DNA from: an uncultured Dehalococcoidia bacterium
Lineage (GTDB): Bacteria; Chloroflexota; Dehalococcoidia; Lucifugimonadales; GCA-2712585
Assembly (NCBI GenBank): GCA_951812825.1
Contig: OX638324.1
Coordinates: 2,107,141-2,171,140, forward strand
DNA length: 64,000 nucleotides
Direction of reading: 5' to 3'
A model generated the notes under the pieces. That model was given only the letters and a program-made list of their open reading frames with translations. It was not told the DNA's origin and made no database searches. The position numbers and the translations under genes are program-made. This document shows, in pieces, positions 8,201 through 16,592 of the stretch (position 1 is the first letter of the stretch; every line of letters begins with the position of its first letter).

Positions 8201-8539
8201 CTGGTGAAAGCCAACTGCAAGCTGTACGCTACGGAGGGAACGGCGGCGATGCTGCAGGCGGTGGGGGCGGAGGTTACGATGACTCCTGAGAAGCTGGGAG
8301 AGGGCCACCCCAACGTGGTAGACGTAATCAACGACGGAACGGTGCAGGCCGTCATCAACACGGTCTCGGAACTGGGGACCACGTTGAGGGACGGGTTTTA
8401 CATTCGCAGGGCGGCGGCGGAGAGCAACATTCCCTGTTACACCAGCCTGGACACGGCGCGAGTGGCGGTGGAGAGTCTGCTGATGGGGTCCACGGGGTAC
8501 AACGTGGAGCGGATAGAGCGCTACGTTGGACAGGACTAA
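5234..8539 (+). CDS. carB: Carbamoyl-phosphate synthase large subunit
   Basis: Makes carbamoyl phosphate from bicarbonate, CarA-derived ammonia and two ATP. The 1101-residue chain has the two homologous ATP-grasp halves, each opening with the nucleotide-binding pattern ([20 protein letters not shown] and [20 protein letters not shown]), the repeated VNSNPAT/VNSNPET strands, and EVNPR metal-binding segments in both halves. The C-terminal MGS-like allosteric domain (from about residue 965) ends with the typical [10 protein letters not shown]. Length is near the normal 1070-1100. ATG at 5234 with GGAAAGGA upstream. Its separation from carA by a small gene and a terminator is unusual. Confidence 0.98.
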   Translation: [1101 protein letters not shown]

Positions 8540-8645
8540 GGGGAAGGCATTTTGGTGGATAAAACCACCGGAAACCGCCCATGAAGGGCGAAAGTGGTTA
8601 AGAAAACGATTCAAAGAACCGAATTTCTTGTTTAGTATGATAAAG

Positions 8646-8657
8646 TAATATAAGAGT
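8646..8657 (+). promoter_or_regulatory. -10 element placed for a leaderless transcript
   Basis: TAATAT at 8646-8651 ends six bases before the ATG at 8658, the distance expected if transcription starts at the start codon. No Shine-Dalgarno sequence is present. The same geometry is seen at 12871 and 26046. Confidence 0.5.
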
Positions 8658-9407
8658 ATGGCATCCTCCATTGACATAGTAATCCCCGTACTGAACGAGG
8701 AAGAGCGTCTTCCGCGGGGAATTGTGATTCTCCACAATTTCCTGCAGCAGGAGATGACGGATAACCCGTGGCGCATTGTCATCGCCGACAACGGGTCCAC
8801 GGACAGGACACGTTCCGTGAGCGAGATGCTGGTACAGCGTTATCCCGGCATCGGCTACATGTATATCCCTCAGCGCGGCAGAGGCAGGGCGCTGAGGGCG
8901 GCGTGGATGGAGAGCATGGCGGACATTGTGAGCTATATGGACGTTGACATCTCCACCAGCCTTGCCCATTTCCCCAGGCTGGTGCGGGCGATAGAGAGGG
9001 GTTACGACGTGGCCATTGGCAGCCGTCACGTGAAGGGGGCGCGGGTGCAACGCTCCTTCCGGCGGGAGGTGCTTTCCAGGGGATACAATCTGATGATACG
9101 GGCGATGTTCCTGGCGCCCTTCAGGGACGCGCAGTGCGGCTATAAGGTGCTGAGCCGGCGGGCTGCCCGGTCTCTGGTGCCCATGGTGAAGGACAATCAC
9201 TGGTTCTTCGATACGGAGCTACTGATAATTGCATCCAAGTGGAAATATCGAATCCGCGAGGTGCCGGTGGAGTGGGTGGAGGACGCGAACAGCAGGGTGA
9301 ACGTGGTAAAGACGGTGTGGGAAGACGTGAAGGGTCTGCTGCGTCTTCGCTTAGGTGGGGTTCCTCCGATGAGGGAAGACGCCTTGCCGGGGAAGGGCCC
9401 GGGTTAG
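8658..9407 (+). CDS. Family 2 glycosyltransferase, dolichyl/polyprenyl-phosphate glucose synthase-like
   Basis: Transfers a sugar from a nucleotide donor, probably to a polyprenyl phosphate lipid. The GT-A fold is clear: IDIVIPVLNEEERLP at the N-terminus, IVIADNGSTDRT, GRGRALRAAW, the metal-binding SYMDVDIST, and the acceptor-side AQCGYKVLSR and NHWFFDTELL typical of the DPG/DPM-synthase branch. The 249 residues contain no transmembrane segment, so the enzyme is probably peripheral at the membrane. Its stop overlaps the tilS stop on the other strand by a few bases (TTAG). The natural acceptor is not known. Confidence 0.88.
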   Translation: MASSIDIVIPVLNEEERLPRGIVILHNFLQQEMTDNPWRIVIADNGSTDRTRSVSEMLVQRYPGIGYMYIPQRGRGRALRAAWMESMADIVSYMDVDISTSLAHFPRLVRAIERGYDVAIGSRHVKGARVQRSFRREVLSRGYNLMIRAMFLAPFRDAQCGYKVLSRRAARSLVPMVKDNHWFFDTELLIIASKWKYRIREVPVEWVEDANSRVNVVKTVWEDVKGLLRLRLGGVPPMREDALPGKGPG

Positions 9408-10834
9408 GAAGCGGACTCCCATCGGACGAGGAACCTTCGGCGGGTGGACTCGTCAACCCTGGCCAGCTCCGACGTGCGGTAGGGATATACCCAGAGGACA
9501 CCTTTCTCCGACACCAGCAGGGGTGTTGAGGGGCGGAGTTCACGGGGAACTTTCAGGTCTATGAACAGGGCCTTGAGTTTTTTTCGTCCTGGCATTCCCA
9601 GGGGTTGGAAGTAGTCGCCGGGCCTTCTGTTTCTGACAATGACGCGGTCGCCGATTTTGTCGGCGTCGAAGATGGCGGCAGTGGGGCCGAGGGTCTTGGG
9701 GTCGATGTTGGAGGGGGCAGGTCCGGCGGTGATGAGCGAGCCCTGGATGCGGCTGGTCCCTGGGACTTTCAGCTGATATTCGTAGTCCGGAGAGGCGCCG
9801 GTGGTGTCGAAGTGGTGCAGTGGGCCGATGACGAGGCGGTCATAAGTCGACTGCATGGCGAGCCCGCCGGGCAGGTGGACTATTTTGCCGGCGGGGCCCT
9901 CGGCCAGGGCCAGCATGGATTTCACGTGGGTCTCCGTCAGGCGGCGCAGGCTGCCGCTGGCCAGGGCGAAGGCGCGGCGGAGGGCCATGGCGCGGAGGGT
10001 GGGGTAGAGGCTGTTGAGGGCTGCGGTGTCCAGAGAGGTATTTTGCCCCTTTTTGGAGAATATCTTTGCCCACTGGAGGTTCAGCTGTTCGTTGAGGAAT
10101 TCGCTGCTTGCGGTGGCGGCGCGGCCGATTCTGACGAGGGCCTGGAGCACTTGAGGGTTGTATTCACGAAGAGCGGGCATCAGCTCAAGACGGATGCGGT
10201 TGCGGGTGAAGCGGAGGGAGCGATTGGTTGAGTCTTCCCGGAAGGGTATGTCCAGCTCCAGGCAGTAGGCACGGGTCTCTTTGCGTGTTGCTTCCAGAAG
10301 GGGACGGAAAAGAATGGCGGCGCGGCCTTTTGGGCTGTCGAGCCAGGGGGTGAGTTCCTGCATCCCGCGTAGGCCGGGCAGCCCGGCCCCCCGGATGATG
10401 TGCATGAGGATGGTCTCGGCCTGGTCGTCGGCGGTGTGGCCCAGGGCTATGGCGTCGGCATCGATGATGTTGGCCAGGTTGGTGAGGAAGCGGTAGCGGA
10501 CCTCGCGGGCCGCCTCTTCGAAGGAGGAGATGCCCCGTTCTCGTTGATAGGCAATGGGATCTGCCTCATCGACGGTGGAGGGAAGCCCCAATTTCCCGGC
10601 CATGGCAGCCACAAATTCAGCGTCGTCCTCGGCCTCCTGTCCGCGGAAGTCGTGATTCAGATGGGCGACGTGGAGTTTGAGGCCCAGGGTGGGACTTAGG
10701 GCAAGGAGGGCGTGGAGGAGGGAGGTGGAGTCGGGGCCCCCTGAGCAGGCGACGACGAGGGTGGCTCCGCGGTGAAACCCGGCACGCTGCAAGGCTTTGC
10801 GCAGGACGCTTTCCAGTTTGCGGCGGGGTTGCAT
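9404..10834 (-). CDS. tilS: tRNA(Ile)-lysidine synthase
   Basis: Attaches lysine to C34 of the CAU-anticodon tRNA(Ile), making it read AUA. The PP-loop SGGPDSTSLL lies at about residues 30-39, followed by HLNHDFRG, ALGHTADDQAETILM and RPLLEATRKETRAYC, all diagnostic of TilS. C-terminal TilS domains follow, with a RPGDYFQPLGMPGRKKLK segment. 476 residues is a normal length. The ATG at 10832-10834 was chosen because residues before it lie in the preceding phosphatase gene and have no TilS similarity. It is 7 bases downstream of the histidine phosphatase stop, so the two genes are probably co-transcribed. Confidence 0.95.
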   Translation of the reverse strand: MQPRRKLESVLRKALQRAGFHRGATLVVACSGGPDSTSLLHALLALSPTLGLKLHVAHLNHDFRGQEAEDDAEFVAAMAGKLGLPSTVDEADPIAYQRERGISSFEEAAREVRYRFLTNLANIIDADAIALGHTADDQAETILMHIIRGAGLPGLRGMQELTPWLDSPKGRAAILFRPLLEATRKETRAYCLELDIPFREDSTNRSLRFTRNRIRLELMPALREYNPQVLQALVRIGRAATASSEFLNEQLNLQWAKIFSKKGQNTSLDTAALNSLYPTLRAMALRRAFALASGSLRRLTETHVKSMLALAEGPAGKIVHLPGGLAMQSTYDRLVIGPLHHFDTTGASPDYEYQLKVPGTSRIQGSLITAGPAPSNIDPKTLGPTAAIFDADKIGDRVIVRNRRPGDYFQPLGMPGRKKLKALFIDLKVPRELRPSTPLLVSEKGVLWVYPYRTSELARVDESTRRRFLVRWESAS

Positions 10835-10841
10835 GGGCCGG

Positions 10842-11450
10842 TTATTCGCCGCGCTGGTGTAGGGTCTCGTTGAGGGAAATGAGTTGCCAGCGGTTGCGGA
10901 CGTGTTCCAGGGTAGTGAAGGAACCCAGCTCGATGCGGATGCGCTGGAAGGCGGAGAGGGGCAAGCCCAGCGCACGCAGGACGATGACGCCGATGACGAA
11001 GTTGTGGGTGACGGCGACGACGTGTCCTTCGCGGGTCTCTTGTCGTATATCTTCCAGGGTGCGCCAGGCACGTTGCTGGGCATCTTTGAGGGACTCGCCA
11101 CCGGGCATCTGCAAGGAGGAGGGGTCCTTTCGCCACAGGTCCAGAAGGTGGGGGAAATTGCGATGCATTTCCTGGTTGGTCAAGCCGTCCAGGCTGCCCA
11201 GGTCCATCTCCATCAGGCCGTCCAGAGGGGTTACGGGCAGGGAGAGGATCTGGCCGACGGCCTCTGCGGTCTGCATGGCCCGGGAGAGGGGGCTGGAGTA
11301 GACGGCACGTATGGGAATTTTGCGAAGGGATTGGGCGAGGTTTCGCGCCTGGCGGAGACCCTCGGCGTTGAGTCCCGTAGTGCTGCGGCCCTGGTTGCGG
11401 CCTTCCCGGTTCCACGCAGTCTCTCCGTGGCGCGCGAGAATGAGCCTCAC
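10842..11450 (-). CDS. Histidine phosphatase family protein (phosphoglycerate mutase-like)
   Basis: A 202-residue member of the branch-1 histidine phosphatases. The catalytic RHGET is at residues 7-11, a substrate-binding SSPLSRAMQTAE lies at about 52-63, an acid/base Glu is in MEMDLGSLDG, and the second catalytic His is in VVAVTHNFVIG. The family includes alpha-ribazole phosphatase and broad-range phosphatases, and sequence alone does not fix the substrate. The ATG overlaps the stop of the upstream CorC gene by 4 bases and tilS follows after 7 bases, so these three genes look like one unit. Confidence 0.88.
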   Translation of the reverse strand: MRLILARHGETAWNREGRNQGRSTTGLNAEGLRQARNLAQSLRKIPIRAVYSSPLSRAMQTAEAVGQILSLPVTPLDGLMEMDLGSLDGLTNQEMHRNFPHLLDLWRKDPSSLQMPGGESLKDAQQRAWRTLEDIRQETREGHVVAVTHNFVIGVIVLRALGLPLSAFQRIRIELGSFTTLEHVRNRWQLISLNETLHQRGE

Positions 11451-12733
11451 TGGAGGTCCCGTTCTTGCACGGGGGCGAGCCGGAGCACCTCCACCTCTTC
11501 TATTTTGACGCCTTCCATGCGCTGGACGGTGAACCGGAGGGAGTTGAAGTTCAGGTGCTCGCCCACCTCGGGCACGTGGCCCAGCCGCTCCAGCAGGAAA
11601 CCGGCCAGGGTCTGGTATTCGCCGAGGGGGAGTTCCAGGCCAAGCTGGCTGTTGAGCTGGCTGATGGCCATGCCGGCGTCCAGGATGAAGGTGTTTTCGT
11701 CCACGGAGGCGTAGGGGGTTTCCAAGGGCTGGCCCTCCTCGCCCACGGGTCCGACGATGACGGAGAGGAGCTGCTTGAGGGTGGCAAGGCCGGCGATGCC
11801 GCCGAATTCGTCGACGATCATGGCCATGGACTGGCCCTGGGCCTGGAGTTCGGAGAATAGGCTGCCCACGGTTTTGGTTTCCGGGACGAAATGGGCGGGC
11901 CTGAGCAGGTTGGTAACGTCGTCCTCCATCTGCAGGTTTTCATCCCCCTGGGCCTTGAGAACGTCCTTTACCGAGAGGATGCCGATTACGTTATCGACTG
12001 TGTCAAGGAAGACCGGGAAGCGGGTGTGGTAGTGCTCGGCGTAGATGCCGAGGAACTGGCGGAGGGTGGTGTGCTGCTCGATGGAGACGATTTCCGGCCT
12101 GGGGGTCATGATTTCCGACACGGGATCGTCGCCGAAGTGAAAAACCTTCTCCAGCATCTCGGCCTCGGAGGACTCCACGGCTCCCGCCTCCTTGCCGATG
12201 GTGATGAGGCTGCGGATCTCCTGTTCAGTGACGAGGGAGCGTCTTCTGGAGCCGCCGGTGAGCCTGGTGATGGGGGATGTGAGGAGTCGTAATGCTTGAA
12301 CCAGGGGGAAAAGGACCCATTCGATGATCTGCAGGGGGCGCACGACGGCGAGGGCAACGCGCTCGGCGTGTCGGGCGGCGAAGGTCTTGGGCACGATTTC
12401 GCCGAAGATGAGGAGAAGCAGGGTGACGCCGCCGGTGGCGATGATGATGGAGGATCCCACGTTGCCGAGGAGGGAGATGACGATGGCGGTGCCGATGGCG
12501 GCGGCGGCGGTGTTGACCAGGTTGTTGCCGAGGAGAACGGTGGAGAGGAAGCGCTCCGGGTTTTCCGTCAGTCGGAAGACGCGCCTTGCCCTAGGGACGC
12601 CGGAGCGGACCAGATGCATGAGGCGAACTCGCTGGAGGGCAAGGAAAGCGGTTTCCGAGCCGGAGAAGAAGGCGGAAATGGCGAGGAAGAGGACCAGGAG
12701 GCCAAGTTTAAGATAGTCGCTGCCCTCAAGCAT
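11447..12733 (-). CDS. CNNM/CorC (hemolysin C)-family membrane protein with CBS domains
   Basis: An inner membrane protein of the HlyC/CorC family, linked to magnesium or cobalt homeostasis. Residues 1-190 form the CNNM transmembrane domain, including SAFFSGSETAFLALQRVR and LIFGEIVPKTFAARHAERVA. A tandem CBS pair (about 205-325, EIMTPRPEIVSI and MIVDEFGGIAGLATLKQLL) and the C-terminal CorC_HlyC domain (about 340-420) follow. 428 residues is typical. It heads a likely operon with the phosphatase and tilS, overlapping the former by 4 bases. It is divergent from tsaD. Confidence 0.92.
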   Translation of the reverse strand: MLEGSDYLKLGLLVLFLAISAFFSGSETAFLALQRVRLMHLVRSGVPRARRVFRLTENPERFLSTVLLGNNLVNTAAAAIGTAIVISLLGNVGSSIIIATGGVTLLLLIFGEIVPKTFAARHAERVALAVVRPLQIIEWVLFPLVQALRLLTSPITRLTGGSRRRSLVTEQEIRSLITIGKEAGAVESSEAEMLEKVFHFGDDPVSEIMTPRPEIVSIEQHTTLRQFLGIYAEHYHTRFPVFLDTVDNVIGILSVKDVLKAQGDENLQMEDDVTNLLRPAHFVPETKTVGSLFSELQAQGQSMAMIVDEFGGIAGLATLKQLLSVIVGPVGEEGQPLETPYASVDENTFILDAGMAISQLNSQLGLELPLGEYQTLAGFLLERLGHVPEVGEHLNFNSLRFTVQRMEGVKIEEVEVLRLAPVQERDLQ

Positions 12734-12870
12734 CTAATTCACGCCGAATGGGAGGGTTCAACCGTACGTTCCACTACTCTGTGATGATAGCAGAGGGGAA
12801 ATTCAGCTGTAAAGGAGGGGGCTGTCAGAGAAGGGCCGGATGCGGCCTTTCTGCGGTCAGTTTTGGGGGT

Positions 12871-12882
12871 TATACTGTTGGG
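12871..12882 (+). promoter_or_regulatory. -10 element placed for a leaderless tsaD transcript
   Basis: TATACT (12871-12876) ends six bases before the GTG start at 12883. A GGGGGT at 12865-12870 is too distant to be a clear ribosome-binding site. This fits initiation at the start codon itself. Confidence 0.5.
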
Positions 12883-13908
12883 GTGAAGATTCTGGGCATA
12901 GAAACATCCTGTGACGAGACGGCGGTGGCGGTGGTGGAGGACGGCAGGAAGCTGCTGTCGAACGTTATCTCGTCGCAGGTGGCGATACACAGGCCCTACG
13001 GGGGCGTGGTGCCGGAGTTGGCCTCCCGTCAGCACGTGGTTACCATCGGGGCCATCGTTGACCAGTCGCTTGAGGATGCCGGGGTGGGTTGGGAGGAGGT
13101 GGACGCGGTGTCGGTGACCCACGGTCCGGGGCTGGCGGGGGCGCTGGTGGTGGGGGTGAACGCGGCCAAGGCGCTGGCGCTGACGCTGGAGCTGCCGCTG
13201 GTGGGGGTCAATCACCTGGAGGGGCATGTGTACGCTGCCTGGCTGGAGGAGGAGCCGCCGGACCGGGTGGTGGGATTTCCTCTGCTGTGCCTGATTGCCT
13301 CCGGCGGGCATACGGACCTGGTGTTGATGTCCGGGCACGGGGAGTACCGGCTGCTGGGACGCACCAGGGACGACGCGGCGGGAGAGGCCTTCGACAAGGC
13401 GGCCAGGGTGCTTGGGCTGGGATTTCCCGGCGGGCCGGAGATCCAGCGGATTTCGGAAGGCGCGTCAGGAGAAGAAAAACTGCCCCGGGCGTGGATTAGG
13501 GGGACTCTTGATTTCAGCTTCAGCGGATTGAAGACGGCGCTTCTGCACAGGGCCCAGGCGGCAGGGATCTATCCGCCGGGGGGCTTGGAGGAGGAGGAGA
13601 CGGAGGAGTTGGTGAGAGAGCTGGCGGGAGCCTTTCAGGATTCGGTGGTAGACGTGCTGACGACGAAGACGCTGAAGGCGGCTTCCGATTACGGCGCCAG
13701 AGGGGTGATTCTTGGAGGAGGGGTTACGGCCAACCGGCTGCTGAGAGAGAGAATACGAGCCAAGGCGGAGCTGCCGGTGATGATTCCAGCGCCTATTCTG
13801 TGCACGGACAACGGGGCTATGGTGGCCGCCTGCGCCTACTACCAGTTGGGCCGGGGAGCGGAGGGGGATTTTTCCCTTGAGGTGGACCCATCGCTTGGTT
13901 TGGGTTAG
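12883..13908 (+). CDS. tsaD: tRNA N6-threonylcarbamoyladenosine transferase TsaD
   Basis: Transfers the threonylcarbamoyl group from TsaC product to A37 of ANN-reading tRNAs, with TsaB and TsaE. The 341-residue ASKHA-fold protein starts VKILGIETSCDETAVAVVE, then shows the metal-binding HLEGH, the SGGHT nucleotide loop, the DDAAGEAFDKAARVLGLG segment and GGGVTANRLLRERI. The frame is open 45 codons further upstream, but those residues have no similarity and the universal TsaD start fits GTG 12883. tsaB and tsaE are not in the neighbourhood. Divergent from the CorC gene, with 149 bases between. Confidence 0.96.
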   Translation: MKILGIETSCDETAVAVVEDGRKLLSNVISSQVAIHRPYGGVVPELASRQHVVTIGAIVDQSLEDAGVGWEEVDAVSVTHGPGLAGALVVGVNAAKALALTLELPLVGVNHLEGHVYAAWLEEEPPDRVVGFPLLCLIASGGHTDLVLMSGHGEYRLLGRTRDDAAGEAFDKAARVLGLGFPGGPEIQRISEGASGEEKLPRAWIRGTLDFSFSGLKTALLHRAQAAGIYPPGGLEEEETEELVRELAGAFQDSVVDVLTTKTLKAASDYGARGVILGGGVTANRLLRERIRAKAELPVMIPAPILCTDNGAMVAACAYYQLGRGAEGDFSLEVDPSLGLG

Positions 13909-13940
13909 TTTTCTTGCCCTTGGGACGACGTTGACGGGGT

Positions 13941-14925
13941 CTATAGTTGGTAGAAAAACCTACCTTGCCGCATGTTTTGCCAGACGTCTGCGAGTTGACC
14001 GTACGCCGTTGCGTCCGTTGGCCTGGGGCGGGTGGAGGCGCAATAGTCGCCGGGAGTCCAGCCGGCGGTTGCGGAGTACACCGTCGCGCCTGCGTCTAAG
14101 AATTGCCAGACGTCGCATACGAGGTGGTCGTTTGCGGGCAAGGTATGCCCTGGGCAGTAAGCCGCGAGAGGCGCGGTTGGCGTAGATCCACCGTCGGAGT
14201 CGCCTTTTTTGGTCTGGCGTCCGTTTCGTTGGGGGTATTGGCAGCACGGCCGGAGCGGCGGGCGCCTTCCGCGGGGCTGGCGGGGTGGGTTCCGGCGCCA
14301 TTCTCAGCAGGGGCGGCCATCCGAGAGCGGCGGAGTGGGGGTAGAGGGGTTCCGCTTTCTGGCCAGACTGAAGCTGGAAGAACCGGCGCAGAAGCTGTGG
14401 AACGGCGAGGGCCGTTATTTCCGAATTGTATAGGAAGGTTAGCTGCAGTCCGCCCGTTTGGAAGATCAGCTCGCCGCCTTTCTCCCAGAACAGGTACTTG
14501 GCGATGAATATCAGGCCCAGAAGGGCGACGGCGCCGCCGAGGAGGGCGCCGATGGTGATGCCGGCGTTGACGGGAATGCCGGTGCTGAAGGTGCCCACCA
14601 GCAGGTAGACCAGGATGCCGACGAGGATCAGGACGACGCCCTGGATGAGGGGCTTCTGGGGTCTCTGATGGGCGCGAATGGAGACGCCCTGGACCATTTT
14701 AATGGAGGCCACGTGGGTCTCCCGCCGGTCTTCTGCTTCTATAAGGGAAATAACCCGCTTATCGGTGAGGGCGAGGAGGGAGCCTTGCATGGTTGGGACT
14801 TCCACAAGGCCGGAGGAGCCGTCGAGGAGGCCCACGACGCGCTCGTCTTCGAGGAGATGCACCTCTCTAATGCCCTTGGGCCAGGAGTGGCCGTCCTGCG
14901 CCATACTGCCGGGGTTCTCGTTCAT
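13941..14925 (-). CDS. Two-TM membrane protein with PH-like N-terminus; apparent frameshift
   Basis: The first about 240 residues form a PH-like region (EDERVVGLLDG, LLALTDKRVISLIEAED), two transmembrane segments around residues 95-145 and a Pro/Ala-rich linker. In that frame the next 80 codons become extremely Arg-rich. Near a run of six A (T on the plus strand, 14205-14210), a switch by one base gives a protein-like tail with GDSDGGS, LPANDHLVCDVWQFLDAG and GWTPGDYCAST, ending at 13941. So one extra A probably breaks the gene, or the reading is corrected by slippage. Function unknown. It lies downstream of the DUF2851 gene by 24 bases. Confidence 0.6.
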
Positions 14926-14949
14926 GGCGTCTATGGTATCACAAGGAGG

Positions 14950-16206
14950 TCAGCCCTCTCCCTGTATCAGGCGGTGGAGATGCATGAGTCCCTGTTGGCG
15001 GAGGGCAGCGTTTCCCAGGGGACGCCAGGGCTTGGGGAAGAGGACTTTTTCCATCTCGCGGGTTATTCGGTTAGGCTGGAGCTTGGGGGCTGACATGAAC
15101 AGGCCCAGTGCATTCCGGCTAAGGGAGTGATTTTGCTGGTGAAGGCCATGGGCGTGCATGAGGGGTAGAAAAACGTTGACGGCTATGTCCAGGGCGCGGG
15201 AGCGGCCAATGAGGGCGGGGCGGCCCGAGGGGTCGGTCACGGGGAGGCGCTGAAGAAGGGATTTGAAGGACTTGCTGCTCGACCATTGGGTTGCAGAGTC
15301 CAACAGGCCGGGGGTGGCCGTCCGGTGGAGGAGGACGGCGGCGCCGGCAATTCGGCGGCAGGGATGGTTGGCGGGACGTATTCTGAAGAGACGCCATTGC
15401 CGGCTGTCCATGACGTGGGCCGGTTGATTTTCCCCTTTTCCGAAGCCTGCTGCTTCCAGAAGAATTTCCCGCATTCGGAGGAGGCGGTCTGTTTGTGGGA
15501 CGCCGTTGATGGCTTTCATGAGGGCTTTGTATGGGACGCGTTGGGCCAGTTCCAGGAATCCGGCCCGGTTTTCGCTGTAGCCGAGGGACTCCATGAGGGC
15601 CTGGTACAGGGCTTCTTCCGTGCCCAACTCCTTCATAAGGGACGCTGAGGAGGAAGCCTTTTGCAGGAAGCGCGCCCTTCCTGCCCGTTCCAGGAGTAGA
15701 AGAGCTTCAGTTTTACCGGCGGGTTTGTGGTAGCCGTGAGATTTGAGCAGTGACCATAGGACTGGGTGTTGACCTGGATTTGCGAGGACGGTCTTGGGCG
15801 TTGGATCCAGCAGAGGGCTGAGCTCCACGGCGGGGGCTACGCCGCCGTTGGGCAGGGGCTGCGGCGCACCGGGAGGGGCGAGGACGCCGTGAAGGACCAC
15901 TCCGTTGTAACGGTGGTCGGAGGCGTGGCCGTGGCGGTCCCAGTCCCGGGGGTGAAGGTGGAGTTCCACGTCCCCCCGAACCAGGCCCGTTCCTTCCCTG
16001 TAGATGAGGGCGTCCCGGAAGTCCGGGCCTGCTTCGGTGCCTCTGCGGCCGGGGTAGAGGATCCTTACGCTGCGGCCTTCGGTGGTCCTGAGGTCTTGCT
16101 GGCGGGTTGCGCGCTGGCGCCAGAGGCGGGCCAGCAGGGCCTCAGGAATCTGGCGTTGCAGGGCTTTCTTGCGTTTGGACCGGGAGGGGGGTGTGTGGGA
16201 GGGCAT
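14950..16206 (-). CDS. DUF2851 family protein
   Basis: 418 residues with the family's hallmarks: PGRRGTEAGPDFRDALI, the strand GDVELHLHPRDWDRHGH and the following YNGVVLHGVL. Homologs occur in Bacteroidetes, Chloroflexi and others, and no biochemical role is established that I know of. The body from about residue 180 is helical and rich in Leu, Ala and Arg. It lies on the same strand as, and downstream of, the XRE regulator and cysS, with 113 bases between it and the XRE gene, which could hold a separate promoter. Confidence 0.8.
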   Translation of the reverse strand: MPSHTPPSRSKRKKALQRQIPEALLARLWRQRATRQQDLRTTEGRSVRILYPGRRGTEAGPDFRDALIYREGTGLVRGDVELHLHPRDWDRHGHASDHRYNGVVLHGVLAPPGAPQPLPNGGVAPAVELSPLLDPTPKTVLANPGQHPVLWSLLKSHGYHKPAGKTEALLLLERAGRARFLQKASSSASLMKELGTEEALYQALMESLGYSENRAGFLELAQRVPYKALMKAINGVPQTDRLLRMREILLEAAGFGKGENQPAHVMDSRQWRLFRIRPANHPCRRIAGAAVLLHRTATPGLLDSATQWSSSKSFKSLLQRLPVTDPSGRPALIGRSRALDIAVNVFLPLMHAHGLHQQNHSLSRNALGLFMSAPKLQPNRITREMEKVLFPKPWRPLGNAALRQQGLMHLHRLIQGEG

Positions 16207-16319
16207 GGGTGAAGTTTACATGGATGCGTGTAAGAAAGCCACCTTGGGGGATGCGGAGTTGGGGAATTGCCTGGCGGCGGCAGGATCCGTTAGGGGGTTC
16301 AGGGGATGGGGCCGAGGGG

Positions 16320-16583
16320 TTAGCCGGACTCGGCGTCTTCGTCTGTCTTTGACGGTTTGTCCGGAGAGGCGTTGTAGCGGAAGTCCGTCCGTTCCGCGAC
16401 TATGTCGAGCACCGTGTTCGAGACTCCTCGCGGCTTGTACATGCCACGTTCCCACTCGCTGATGGTCTGCTGGCGGGTGCCCAGCTCCCTGGCCATCTGG
16501 ATCTGGGTCAGAGAGAGATGCTTGCGCAGGGCGCGCACGCTCTCCTTATCCCAGTCCGGTTTCTTTTTACCCTTGGAAGTCAT
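16320..16583 (-). CDS. Small XRE-family helix-turn-helix regulator
   Basis: An 87-residue DNA-binding protein. Residues about 14-68 are a Cro/CI-type HTH: LRKHLSLTQIQMARELGTRQ then QTISEWERG, the recognition helix region. The tail is acidic (DKPSKTDEDAESG). ATG at 16583 has GAGGTC upstream. It begins 9 bases after the stop of the cysS-glycosyltransferase gene and so is probably co-transcribed with it. Its target is unknown. Confidence 0.85.
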   Translation of the reverse strand: MTSKGKKKPDWDKESVRALRKHLSLTQIQMARELGTRQQTISEWERGMYKPRGVSNTVLDIVAERTDFRYNASPDKPSKTDEDAESG

Positions 16584-16592
16584 TGCTTGACC

